Shown: positions 12,095 to 23,609, counted from the stretch's first letter. The stretch: 64,000 bases of DNA from Heterostelium album PN500 (GCF_000004825.1 NW_008805071.1:2200992-2264991), one strand, 5' to 3'. Translations and numbers: made by a program. Notes: generated by a model not told the origin, from the letters alone.

Positions 12095-13184
12095 TTAACG
12101 AATCCAAACTTTTGAGAGATCAATATTAAATCCATTGACAAATCCAATGCAATGGACTATTAATTGTAGACCACGATTAGGAGTAGGAGCTGGAATTCCA
12201 ACTAACGGAATAGTTCTGTAAGAGACATTTTGGAACGCAGGATATGGTATCATATTCTCGAAATATACCTGTTGCCAATTCATTGTTTGCAGCTTTTGTT
12301 GAAGTCGTTGAACTTCCAATTGTTGTAGGGCAACATTAATATTTGCGATGGCAATATCATTTTGATATTGTTGAATATCGTTTTGAGTTTGAATAATCTC
12401 GTTGTTGTGAGCCAATTGTTGTCCTTGTACTTGGGCATGTCTACCATTGACAAGTATATTGGTTTGACAAAATAGGTAGATATTCATACGCATTCCATCA
12501 AATAAAACACCTGACTCCACTCCAGATCGAATCCATCGACACATCTTGAGTAATTGGTTGTTCAATTCATTGCTAGGAATATTTGAAAAGGAGCTAACTT
12601 CAATTACAAAGTCTGGATGAGTTGGAAAAGCATGAATGTCTCTATATGCAGGAGGAACGGCATAAAATCTAGCATTGCATATAAATGCTGAATCTGGTTT
12701 ACTATGTTATTGTGAGTAATTGTTTTTAAGTAGAATTCTTTAACTGTGTTAATACATACTAATAAAATGTTTGTCCATTGGCATTTAGTCTAAACAATGC
12801 TTGTCCATCTAGATCTCTACCAAGACCATTTATTTCATTCCAATTGATAAGTTGGAAATTGAATGAAATATTTTGAGTACATGGAGTAGTTGCCATATCC
12901 TTTACCCAAATAGTACAAGGATGTTCACCTTCAAGAGGCAGATCTTGGTTAAACTCTAATATGAATGCCAAAGGATCTCCCTTTTCCATAGACCAATACT
13001 TTGAGGGGAGTAATGGCGCAATATTAATTGATGTTCCACTAGGAATAATAAATTTATTTGGTGGTGATGTCTTATTATTATAATGTGGAAGATTAATATT
13101 CTTATTACTAGTTACTAGTTGTTGATATACCCCAACAGATAATTGGGTAAAATCTTTGGGTAATAATATTTCACAATTATTCAT
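12095..13184 (-). CDS. Protein with Uma2/PD-(D/E)XK nuclease-like domain
   Basis: Two exons, 13184-12760 and 12701-12095, joined over a 58-base intron (GTATGT donor, ACATAG acceptor) give exactly 343 aa. From about residue 110 the chain follows the Uma2 (DUF820) putative-restriction-endonuclease layout: a strand with YKPDSAF (Asp145), then HPDFVIEVSS (Asp172, Glu176), then a helix and 'LLKMCRWIRSGVESGVLFD', matching the usual K-M-x-x-W/Y...GV...WL/VLxD. Uma2 domains are abundant in cyanobacteria and other bacteria, and such domains are unusual in eukaryotes. The C-terminal third (about 215-290) is Gln/Asn-rich coiled coil. The gene appears intact, although pseudogene debris surrounds it on both sides. 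The presence of an intron argues against bacterial contamination. Catalytic competence is inference, since the third motif residue is ambiguous. Confidence 0.65.
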
Positions 13185-13375
13185 TTTGATATTCTGTTAA
13201 AACTAAAAACTAATATAATAATTTAAACATATGTAACAATTTTTATTAATAGTGTTCAAAATAATATATTATAACAAAAATTGTGGGATTTTTTTTAAAT
13301 AAGGAGCTTTTTACCAAAAAAATTCATTGGCAATTAATAAACAAAAAAAAATTGACATAGCGAACCACTTGCTGT

Positions 13376-13670
13376 TCACTGTTTGTTCTCTAGTTGACCA
13401 GGTACGATAGAGGAAGAGATCGGTGTCTTGGATGCGATCAGGGTTGCTTGGAATACATCTGACGGGAGTGAGTCTGGGCGCGTAGTAGTAGGAACAACAT
13501 CAGGAAACAAAGTGGAGGTTGATGGGATTTGATCGTTATTGTTATTGTTCTCGAGATCACTCATTGTGAGATCATTTGTATTAGTTGTTGTTGTCGTTGT
13601 TGATTGATCCAGTGGTTGTTGTGGTTGTGGTGGTGTTGGGTGTTTCTGTTAATTGTTCGTTTGGATCTGC
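13376..13670 (-). pseudogene. Low-complexity N-terminal protein fragment, frameshifted
   Basis: From an ATG at 13670 the minus strand begins MADPNEQLTE. A one-base shift then continues a T/Q/N-rich chain into the 62-residue frame 13564-13376 (MSDLENNNNNDQ...), which stops at the repeat boundary at 13376. It reads like the disordered N terminus of a dictyostelid protein captured in the repeat unit. It could be the missing start of the neighbouring Clu copies, but I cannot show that. Confidence 0.25.
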
Positions 13671-13801
13671 CATCTCTCATGTGATTTGTAATTAATAATA
13701 ATAAAGAGTTATTTCTAATAATGTTTTGTATAATCTAATTTCCAAGTTTATTTTAATTTTTTTCTTATTTATTTTATTTCTTTAATTTTTATGTCCTCCC
13801 T

Positions 13802-13930
13802 ATTGAGTTAATTCAATGAATCTTTAACGTCGCGTTAAACTCAATATATTCATTATTCAGAAGCTTGACGGCTGAGTGTTGAATACTTAATTTAGAAACA
13901 ACAGAAACAACAGATTCTGATCTGTTGTTT
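13802..13930. other. Pair of perfect hairpins
   Basis: TTTAACG / CGTTAAA (arms 13823-13829 and 13833-13839) lies inside an outer ATTGAGTT / AACTCAAT pair (13802-13809 and 13838-13845). A second hairpin has 11-bp arms (13905-13915 and 13920-13930, loop TCTG). They could be structured RNA or transposon sub-terminal repeats. Confidence 0.35.
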
Positions 13931-14199
13931 TGAACTATTACTTATTTAGTTGATTAATTAATTTAATTAATTATAATTGACTGTTTCTTATATGTTGGCT
14001 GGTGATTATTATTGATGTTGATTGATAGGTACTGGCATTGCCTTGGCGGCTACCTTATTGTCCTTAGACGGACAACACACCCATTTTTTTTTTTTTTTAA
14101 CAAATTTGCTTAAAAAAAAGTTTGTGACGACTGCAGAACACTATTTTCGCTATGTCTAATCAGATGTGGGTTTATTTGATTTTTAACATGTAGTATAAA

Positions 14200-14722
14200 T
14201 ATAGATTATCATATTTCTTTCAAAATATATTGGATACAGATTGTGGTGATCGAAGACAAAGTACCATGTAATCGATTGCTTTTGTTAATTCCGCATTAAA
14301 TATTAAATGAATGTTGTTTTGATGGTATGTTACTAATAATAAATATCTGTAATTATTATTACAGATTAACATGTCATTATTACCAATTAATAAAGAATCA
14401 TTGATATATGGAAGTAGTAATGGAGAATACATAACGATGTAGAGGAAGTCAATTTAATGGAGAAAATCGGTAGAGTGATGAACTTAAGAGGTCATCTCTC
14501 TGGTATCAATCCTAAATTCCTGTATGGTCCGGGTAACTTGGAGATTCATCGATCATTGAAGAACAAACGTGATTACTTTGCAATTGATTTCGCAAGATTA
14601 TTACCACCACAAGCATATTTCGATGAATATAAGTAAGTCATAGTATATATATTTATACTTTGTTTGATAATTATCATATCATTCTCTTACCTGTTATTAT
14701 TCTTTTTTTTTGAAAATAATAA
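14200..14722 (+). pseudogene. Clu-family pseudogene, copy 2
   Basis: Positions 14422-14722 are almost identical to 10366-10672 of copy 1, including the intron start at 14633. The encoded block is 'KIGRVMNLRGHLSGINPKF' to 'AIDFARLLPPQAYF', with the frame through GHLSG intact here but broken in copy 1. Copy 2 also keeps a segment deleted from copy 1 ('INMSLLPINKESLIYGSSN', 14365-14421) preceded by a likely AG acceptor. It shares with copy 1 the TAG just after 'GEYITM'. No full frame exists; this is a partial segmental copy. Confidence 0.6.
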
Positions 14723-14723
14723 T

Positions 14724-15026
14724 TAGATGCCGATGTTGTTGTACACCGATCACTATCATGATATCCAACAGACAGAGTGTTTCTTCTCCATTATTATGCC
14801 AACACTCAACTATCTAAAGTTATCGTCGATTGGCTATGACAGTAGTGTTATTGACCATATAGGGCATTCCACTTCATTGAAAATCGATATTCAATGTCCG
14901 AATCTTCGAGAAGTTTATTTGACATCTGTGAAGCTACCGAAACCTCTGCTTACCTTGCTCTTCAAGAGATTCGAACACTCTGTTGAAAGTATTCCTTCAT
15001 CCACTCAATATCTTAAGCGAATATGA
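14724..15026 (+). pseudogene. LRR-like fragment after Clu copy 2
   Basis: The 99-codon frame encodes Leu-rich segments spaced like LRRs ('PTLNYLKLSSIGYDSSVI', 'CPNLREVYLTSVKLPKPLL'). As in copy 1, an LRR piece directly follows the Clu piece, which suggests the two were duplicated together. No start context or other domains. Confidence 0.35.
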
Positions 15027-15296
15027 AACATTGATCTTGAAAAAATCCAAAGCACTAGAGAGGACGGTTTTCACTACGCTATCATGTCTGGCAATGATTT
15101 CCGGTTTGATATTGGAGCATGAAGACGTAATCTGTTCAATCGTTTCATTAGCTGTGTTACAGAGTGAGCACTTGGTGTTTTCTATTTGTAAATTAGGGTT
15201 TCTAGTCCAGAGTCTTTGTGAGTGTTTATTGCCAAACCATTGTAGTATTGCATTCCAGATATTGCATTCCAGACTGCTCCAACAATAAATAAACAC
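14997..15296 (-). pseudogene. Non-LTR retroelement C-terminal (zf-RVT-like) remnant
   Basis: The 99-codon frame has 'NPNLQIENTKCSLCNTANETIEQITSSC...IIARHDSVV', which fits the Cys/His segment after reverse transcriptase in non-LTR elements (C-x2-C...ET-x-x-H/Q...C...RHD/N-x-V). The histidine of the usual EH pair is Gln here. The RT and endonuclease parts are absent. The fragment overlaps the LRR piece on the other strand by 30 bases. Confidence 0.5.
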
Positions 15297-16924
15297 GAAC
15301 TGTAGGGTAATATCAAACTCTATACCTTGACTATCAGTAATGGTAGTACAAGGATAATTTAAAAAAAATAAAAATCTAAAATAGATTAATATAGAAATTA
15401 TAAAGAAATATACTCTATTATTGTTTCATTATACTCGAGATAGAAAATAATAGAAATATATTTGAATAATAATAAGCTATAAATCTAACCAATATTTAAT
15501 TAACATTTCTCCATGATTGATATCTGATATTTTATTAAATAATTACTTTTACCGCCTATTCAAATTTTCTATTGATTCTCTATTTTTATAGTGCATGCAA
15601 TTCTCTTATCAAGAAATACTAAAAGAATGAACCGTATCTCGAGATCCAAGCTAAAGAGAGTGATACATTATATTAATGTAACCAAATCATAGAATTACTC
15701 TAACAAAGCTCACTTTAATATCTATTCATTCAATCAAATTGGTAATTTTTATTAAAGTTGTACATCCGCATTAAATAGAATAGACGATTCCTTCAACAGC
15801 TAGATTCTATAATGTTGATACACTTTAATTTATCAATATTTATTAATTTATCTGGATAAAAATTTAAAAAACTGACTACAATTAATTGGTCATATCATAC
15901 ATACATTATATCTATTTATTAATAATCATTAGAATTTGTATGGTCAATATAACCTAAAAAAATAAATAAAATAAGGTTTTTTTTTTTAAGTAATGTAAAG
16001 AATAATAATAACTTCTTAGTATCACACTTTAACGAATGCGAATGTTTAATTATTATAAACAAATTAATTTAATCAAGATTAATGAAAACTTCTCCTTTTT
16101 CGATTTATAAATAATGAAATTGTATAGATATATTACTCACCCATTTACGTATCTGTATATAATGTTGTTTAACTATCACAAAATTAATATCTTTTGTAAT
16201 AAGTGCAAATCTTGCAATGATAAAATAAATTAAATTAATAAAATTAATTAATAAAATTAAATTTTTTGATCAATCAATACGAACTTTACACTTCAGTGTT
16301 TGTTTTTCCTTTTCTTTTTGATTTTAAACTAAATAAGTATAATAAAATAATAAATACCACAAAAAGTGTGATTATAATCACAATCTTTACACAACTTAGT
16401 GTTGTTTAAATCAAAAAATGAAAAGATAATAGAGGTTGTTACGTAAAGGGGGTCACTCTAAGTACATATTCTATGTCATAAACAAGATAAAATCAGTCAG
16501 TTTTTAAAGAGTATGATGTGCGAATTGTCATTATTTAAACATTTAATCAATCAATCAATCAATTACTACTTTATATCTATCTATTTTTAAATAATTTAAA
16601 CAATAATCATAATAATAATAATAACATGTTTTATTGATTAATTGATTAATTGATCGATTGTTTGATAAAGTTAAGTCAACTTAACATTCAAACAAGACAT
16701 TCGTAATCTATTTAATTTTTAACAACTTTCTATATTAAATTTTGAATTATTAATAATAATTGTTATAACAATAATTAATATATAACAATATAATATAAAT
16801 CAATCAATTAATCAAGAAACTATATATTAAATAAAAAAGGATTGATAAAAAATAGATAACAAAAAAACAAGATAATAATAACAAAGATTAGTTAGATTTA
16901 AATAAATAAAATTAATAAACTAAA
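15297..16924. other. A/T-rich intergenic and promoter of M8 protease
   Basis: No coding frame or tRNA-like structure found. The last 45 bases before the ATG at 16925 (GATTAG...TTTAAATAAAT...AACTAAA) are conserved before the paralogue at 29650, so they probably hold shared core-promoter and 5' UTR sequence. Confidence 0.5.
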
Positions 16925-18879
16925 ATGATTAATTTAAAATTAATATTTATTTTATTATTTTTAGTTTCTTTAGTAGTTGGCTTATCATCTGCTTCATTAA
17001 CATTCAGCACAACTCATCATCATCATAAAAATAAGATTGAAAGTGAAAATGACAGATTCGATGTTTTTGTGAATAATCTCGTTAGATCAAATAGTAATAA
17101 TAATAATAATAGAAGATTCAATAGTTTGAAACAAGCTGCATTGAAAGGTGTCATCAAGAATGATGGTTCACCATCGACTACACACCCCATTAGAATCGTA
17201 TTTAATACAACCTATTTGGATCCGGCGAATAAACATAAACTATCGTGTTTCTCTGCCAATCAAACCTATATAACACCAGCCGGAAACTACAGTGCCGTTA
17301 CCGATTGTAGAAACAGCACGACCGATTGTGTCTACACTTGTAAAGCATCGGATGTCCTCTCCGTTCAACTCTACAATTTCATCATTGCCGAGATGCTAAG
17401 CCATGTGTCGTCGACCTTTGCCAAATTCCTCACGGTCTACGGTCCCGATTACTACTACTACGATAACGAACCGTTTGTTTGTGAACAAGAAGAGTATCTA
17501 CTGGACTTGCGTTCTGGATTCGCCGGTGATATCATGATCTATGTTACTGCACATCCGAGTACATTCCCTTTTATTGGTTACTCTTCGAATTGTGTGGAGC
17601 ACGCCGATGGCAAACCATTCATCAGTATCATCAACTTTAATCCGTCGGAACTAAGTCCATTCTTGGATCCGGTTTACAAGAGGAATAACGCTGCCAAATG
17701 GGATTCACTCGTACTTGGATTGGCAGAGCATGAAGTCATTCATTCATTGGGTTTCGCATCGTATTTCTATCCGAATTTCACAGATAGAGCCACTGGTAAA
17801 CCATATACCTATCCGATCTACGAGGAGGTGAATGCCACCGGAATCACACCAAGCGGTCAACCATTCACCGTTAGAAAATACTACATCAAACTGCCATCGG
17901 TTATTCAAGTTGCACGTAATCATTTCAACTGTAATACACTCGATCGTGTTGAACTCGAGAACAACGGAGAGGAGGGTACATACGCTTCACACTGGAAAAC
18001 TACACTTTTCAGCAGTGAGATTATGAATGGATTCTATAATCCTCATTTAACATTAACAAATTTCACTCTTGCATTATTATATGGTATGTTAAGATATAAC
18101 TATTTAATAATATAAATACCTATGTTTGAATAGTTATATTAACATTTTTTAATATAATAGATTCAGGATGGTATGGATTGATAAATCTCGACAAGGTTGG
18201 TAATAATAATTGGGGTAAAGGAAAAGGTTGTGATTTTGTCAACAAACCATGTTCACCGAGCACTTGGAACTTCACTGGATATTGGCAGAATCCAAATTCA
18301 ACAGGTTGCTCGGCAACTCGTGTCGGTATTGGAAAAGCAGAGTTGTTAATAAGAAGCCAACCACTTCCACCTCAATGGCAACACTGGGTCGATCCAACAT
18401 ACGGTGGAAGATCTGATCGTCTTGACTATTGTCTTTATAATTTCCCAAGTGATCTTTGTCAAGATCCATCCAAATCTTTGACATATGAAGGTGAAATTAG
18501 AGGACCTGATTCCTATTGTTTCAATCATGTCAGTAAAAGTAATGATTCTGTTTCATTCGGATGTCGTCGACAACGATGTAACAACAACAATCAATTGGAA
18601 GTTGAATTCCTTGGAAGTTGGTATCAATGTCTGCCAGGAATGAATCTAACACTCTCAAATTCAACGATCATCATATGTCCAGATAAAGATGATCAAACAT
18701 GTCGACTTTCAAATTTCGATTACAACCCGTCTACTTCGCCTTTTATTAAACCTGACGATGACGAATCCGGTTCAACTTCAACAATGTACATTAAAAACAA
18801 CAACAACCAATTTAAAAATTACATTTCATTACTGTGTACCATCATATCATCATTTACAATAATATTACTATTAGTGTAA
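16925..18879 (+). CDS. Leishmanolysin-like metalloprotease (M8), paralogue 1
   Basis: Exon 1 16925-18083 and exon 2 18161-18879 (77-base intron, GTATGT...ATAATAG) encode 625 aa. An N-terminal signal peptide (about residues 1-24) and a C-terminal hydrophobic tail (about the last 20 residues) suggest a secreted protein with a GPI or membrane anchor. The zinc site is HEVIH (His269-His273) in 'GLAEHEVIHSLGF'. The downstream 'SHWKTTLFSSEIMNG' supplies the third His and the conserved E-x-M turn of the M8 family. Many paired Cys follow. Family members are surface zinc endopeptidases, and dictyostelids have several. Intact and probably functional. Confidence 0.92.
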
Positions 18880-19413
18880 CAATACAATTCTATTTTAAAT
18901 TATTAATTTCACAATATAATATGTCAGTTATCGACAATGGATTGACAAGATAAACCAACCAGAATTATTATAAATCTTTTTTTCAAACAATAAAATATAA
19001 ATCTTTCTAAAAAAAATAATTTACTTTTCTGTACAATAAATTAAAGACAAATTAATTGTTTATTTAAATATGTTAAGTAACCTTTACTAAAAAAATACAA
19101 TGAGGTTTAAACAAAGAAGAATAACTAGAAAAACAGATAGTATGTATAAACAATCATTTTATCAGTAGCAAAATGATCATCATCAGAAAAAAAAAAAGCA
19201 AACAACTAAATATTATTTTAAATTGAATTATTTTTATTTATTTTTTTGAGTAGATGAACTAATATGAATTGATTGCTGTATGACAAGGTTTTGTTATTGT
19301 TGTAAAAATAGATGAAAACAAAGATTTTTACAATTTTTTTTTTGTAGTCCAATGATCTTTCACTTTTTTATTTTTATCAAACAGAATCATTAATTAATAA
19401 GAAAAAAAATAAA

Positions 19414-21051
19414 ATGAATAATAATAATAATATTTGTGAAATACATAACAAAAGTGTGGAGTTCATATGTTTTGATTGTAATGTTTTGATGTGTTCTGTA
19501 TGTTCACCAAAACATGCACGTCATTCATACGATCATATCGATAATATTAAAGCAAATATTAAAAATAATGAGAATGATTCAATCTCTGCATATGACAATG
19601 AATTAAATGATAGTAACAACAATAATAATAATAGATTTAATGATATTCAAAGAAGTATCCAAACAACATTCGATTCTTTGAAAATAAAAGTTGTGGAATA
19701 TGAACAATTACAACAAACAGAACATGAAATCGAAAGTAAATTCAAAGAGTTGCATGAATTCCTTATTGTTGAAGAGCATAGATTAAAGACACCAATCATC
19801 GATAATAAACAACAATTAGAACAACAAATCGATAAACAAATCAAAATCATGAAATCATTGAATACTGTCAATAATCATATTAATATTAATAAAAATAATA
19901 ATAATAATAATGATGATCAATCAGATTCACAAACATCGTACTCTTCATTATCAGCAACAGCAGATACAACAGATAACTACCAGATAACAACAATAATTCG
20001 ATCGATTTCACAATGTTCGGATCACAATGAATTCATTTCATCGAACAACAATACATTGTTCTATTTCGATTATGATCAACTTGACAACAAAGTAAACAAC
20101 AATGATCATGATCATTCACTTTTAAATTTATTACTTGAACACAATAAATCAATTAAAATCAATAATCATCATGACATTCAACAACCAGCAATACAACAAT
20201 ATCGATTTATTGTTCATAATGAACAAGTCGATCAAATCAAGAATCAAATTCGATCATCATTTAAATTAACATCGATTCAATCACACAAACAATCATATAT
20301 ATTCTCAACTGATAGAAATAATAAAATATCAATCATCAATATTACAGATCGAAACAACATTCATTTCGAAGAACAAGATATCATTATGGCAATGGAAATT
20401 TCATACCCCCCTTACAACTCGATTGTCAAAGTTGGTGATTTTATCTATCTATTCGGTGGTACACTCATGAACTGTAATACATATATCAGGTATTCAATCA
20501 ACACCAAAACAGTAGTTATCGAAGAAATGAAAGGTGTTGATGCATGCCAATATTTATCAGCTTGCTATGATGGTCAAGATCATATCTATTTATTTGATGG
20601 AAGTGCTAAACACAAAACCGATATTTACAGATACAACATCAACAATTCAACATTTGAAAGATACTCAACAATCGAAATCGATACAAATTACCATCATCTC
20701 ACATTCCTCTTCAAAGGTTATATCTATTCTATAATTCCAATGATTCACAAGATTTTAAAGTTTGATATTCAGAACAAAACAACAGTTGAATTACCAATTA
20801 AAATACTTGAAAACATTCCAACATCAAGAGCGGCATGTACAGATGGCAATGGCAATATCTATATTCATTCAACTTTAGGATTACAACGAATCAATGTCGA
20901 AACCAATGAAATCAAATTAATTGAAAACAGTAGAATCACTAATTTCAACCACAATTTGATTTATCATCAATCAAATGATGGTCAATGTTATATTTACTCG
21001 ATCCAAGGAAAAGATAGAAATTTTATTTTCTCATATGAAAAAAACCAATGA
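19414..21051 (+). pseudogene. B-box/propeller-like protein with premature stop
   Basis: The 545-codon frame has an N-terminal B-box zinc finger (CEIHNKSVEFICFDCNVLMCSVCSPKH..H), Asn-rich linkers, a coiled coil (about 75-150) and a C-terminal region of repeated beta segments such as 'YLFGGT' and 'IYLFDGS...IYRYNIN' that look kelch/propeller-like. Paralogues are at 41388-43115 and 53268-55226. The stop at 21049 is TGA where the paralogue at 43115-41388 has TGG (Trp). The homologous tail (ESILQNDQSNRSNCANI...) continues in frame to a TAA at 21112-21114. The truncation removes about 20 residues, so the protein may still function. It could be called a recent allele-level nonsense change. Confidence 0.75.
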
Positions 21052-21526
21052 GAATCTATACTACAAAATGATCAATCAAACAGATCAAATTGTGCAAACA
21101 TATTATATCAATAAATAGTTATCATTTATAAATAAATCTTTATTAAAAATAAAATAAGAAATGAATTGGTTGTTTCTATAATTTTAATCAAGACTGTTAA
21201 GAAGTATCAGAATACTGTCTTATCAATAAAGTAACTTTGAAATTTTCATTTAATATTATTTAATTGATTTTTGTCAAAAACAAAATGTAAATCACTTACA
21301 ACATTATCTTTATCGCATATAATTTCTCGTTCACTATAAATTCTAAATAAAGATGAATCTTTGGCATGTAACAAAGAAATAATAGTGAATATTAATAAAA
21401 TAGTTAAAATTTTAATATTTAATTTCTTATTTTTTTTATTTCAAAAATCTATGATCAAAAATTGTTTTACATAATTTTAACTTTAAAATTTTTAGTCGTA
21501 ACTATTCAGTGATAAAAAGAACATAT

Positions 21527-22697
21527 ATGGGTAATACACCGACAAAACCATTATCAACAACAGCAACAACAATATCAGCAACAGCAACAGAGGTTGGTAG
21601 CGATGATAATGATGAAGTAGAAACAGGAACAGCCTCTGGAAGTGGTTTGTTTCATGGATTAAAATTGACTGATATAATAGATAGTAGGTTAAAACAATCA
21701 TTACGTTATTGTTAAACAACATTGTAATATGATCTTATTCATCTTACTTCTTTATCAATTTTCAATAGATCTAAGCATGGTTTCAGATGATTGGGATACT
21801 GAGCTATTATTTGCAGGAAGATTTATAAAGAAAAGACATGGTTTACATTCATATACTATATTCGTGGGTTTTGATATCACAGAGATATGCGATGGTTACT
21901 ATTCCATATGTAGTATGGAGTTTCAATCGATGAATCAAACGAGACTGTTCACTTGTGAAACGCCTAGAAAGATATCTTTTGGTGTTGACCTCTCCGTTAG
22001 AATGGATCTTAAGCAGACCAGTCTGAACTTTATGAATCCAAGAACTATGCCAATGGTTGAATCACCAGGCACCTACTATATCGCATCGCTCTCACTCATT
22101 AAATCGATTGCCGAAGAGGTGTACAAAGAGTTTGGTGACTATAACATTGTCGGTAACAACTGTTGGGATTTCTCCAAGCATCTTAATGACCGATTGTTAA
22201 AGTTGCCATCGGTAACAACCACCGATGTCAAACTATTCAATACGGTCAATAGTTCGATTAAAATTAATCCACAGTCATTGATTGATACGAATGAAAAGAT
22301 GATGATCGCAAAGATCTACACATTGGCTCGCAAAAATATTCCACTGTTTGGTCAGATGGTTATTACGTTCATGGTGTTTATCAACTATGGGCTACTAAAG
22401 AGATTCACTGTAGCCAAATTTCATATGATGCAAGCGTTTTGGAACTATCGGCGAGAGGAAATACCAGCTAGAATTTCAATGTTCACCGGATTAATTAGGA
22501 TGAAGGCACCAGAACTAATTCCATTCTTGGAGAATTTTTCATTCAATCTCTCGATTGCCGATGAACTTGATAATGACTTTTGGAAACAATTTAAAACATT
22601 TGGAACTATTCCATTTAAAGGTATAAAAGAAACAAAAGTATTTATAAGCAAAGATGGATCCGAAAAGAATATAAGTGATATAGATTTAATTTATTAA
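21527..22697 (+). CDS. Predicted NlpC/LRAT-like papain-fold protein
   Basis: Exon 1 21527-21683 and exon 2 21769-22697 (donor GTAGGT, acceptor CAATAG) give exactly 361 aa. An in-frame ATG 18 bases upstream (21509) is an alternative start. The N terminus is Thr/Ala-rich and possibly myristoylated (MGNTPTK). Around residues 75-95 is 'HGLHSYTIFVGF' and near 190 'GDYNIVGNNCWDFSKHL', the His...NNCW pairing used by permuted papain-like enzymes (LRAT, PPPDE, NC domains). These are acyltransferases or deubiquitinase/desumoylase-like hydrolases. A C-terminal hydrophobic stretch ('FGQMVITFMVFINYGLL') may bind membrane. The neighbour at 22817, convergent, has a similar signature. Exact activity is unknown. 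Confidence 0.55.
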
Positions 22698-22816
22698 ATC
22701 TCCTTTGTAATATAACATAACAACTGATTGTTGCTACTTTTATTTTTATAAATTTTAAATAAAATGATTTTGTACAATTTATTTATTATTTGTTGGTCTA
22801 ATAAACAAACTACGCT

Positions 22817-23446
22817 TTACATAATAATACAATTTGATTTAACATTCGCAGTTGATTGATTGATAAATGTGTCATTTATATGTTTAAAATCTCTGGTTTC
22901 TGGGAACTTTGATAGTTCTGCTTTCTTTGCGAGTACTACTAATCTTGCTATGAGATCTGGTGTGACAGCCGATGATGCCGTTATTGATGAATGATGTACT
23001 TCATTTACGAGATCACGTAAACCGGCTGACTCTAGCAATCTAAATGCAAGACTTGCACAGCTCTCTGCCTTCTCATCGTTGCGAAAGAATGTACCTGCCG
23101 CCAATGTCCAACCTTTCAATGTCTTTTTGTAGTGTTCGAATCGGTGCTCTAGTTTCGAGGCATCTAAACTGTATAGTGTAACTACAACCTCTGCATTCCT
23201 AGGTGAACCATCACTTGTAGCCTCTGCCAGTCTATCATCATTATAGTCTCTCATTAAATGAGGAGCTCTAACCTTGAGCAGCTGCTCTCTCTTTGTCTCT
23301 GGCACAGCATCACCAGGCCATAGACTAGCATAGATATTGTTAGTCTCTAATGCAACGTGTCCAACACCATCACCTCCATTCAAAGAAGAGTTCCAAACAT
23401 ATATTCTAACAAAAGTTGAAATATTACAAATCTTTATGTCTTCCAT
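22817..23446 (-). CDS. Predicted papain-like fold protein with CaaX end
   Basis: Single exon, 209 aa. 'GDGVGHVALETNNIYASLWPGD' (about 25-46) gives the His of a GHV/GHA-type NlpC-like domain, and 'AESCASLAFRLLESAGL' (about 127-143) gives the Cys, in the order seen in permuted papain-like folds. It ends in CIIM, a good CaaX prenylation box (Met at X favours farnesyl), so the protein is probably membrane-tethered in the cytosol. The start is the ATG at 23446; an A-rich leader precedes it. It is convergent with the 21527-22697 gene. The fold is inferred from motif spacing only. Confidence 0.55.
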   Translation of the reverse strand: MEDIKICNISTFVRIYVWNSSLNGGDGVGHVALETNNIYASLWPGDAVPETKREQLLKVRAPHLMRDYNDDRLAEATSDGSPRNAEVVVTLYSLDASKLEHRFEHYKKTLKGWTLAAGTFFRNDEKAESCASLAFRLLESAGLRDLVNEVHHSSITASSAVTPDLIARLVVLAKKAELSKFPETRDFKHINDTFINQSTANVKSNCIIM

Positions 23447-23609
23447 TTTATTCTTATTTTTACATGATATATATCAATATCTATTTATTTGATTATTTTA
23501 TTTTGTTTTTTTGTGTTTTTTGATTGATTCGGAAATGTGAACTGAAAAAAAAAATCGATTTAGATTTTTTTCTTCTTGAACAATCTTTAATTCACCATTT
23601 TTAAATAAA

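Larger units (their letters stand above)
13354..14156. repeat. Candidate mobile unit with 11-bp inverted ends
   Basis: GACATAGCGAA at 13354-13364 is the exact reverse complement of TTCGCTATGTC at 14146-14156. The sub-terminal 21-mer 13359-13379 and the block 14120-14153 both recur, close together, at 9772-9840. Inside are a Ser/Thr/Asn-rich minus-strand reading frame (13376-13670) and two hairpins. The organisation resembles a non-autonomous DNA transposon, but no transposase or target duplication was found. Confidence 0.35.

Noticed and set aside
14960-14985. TTCGAAT-type tRNA B-box look-alike on the minus strand
   Set aside because: The T-stem does not pair fully and no A box, acceptor stem or anticodon arm can be drawn; it lies in the LRR-like frame.
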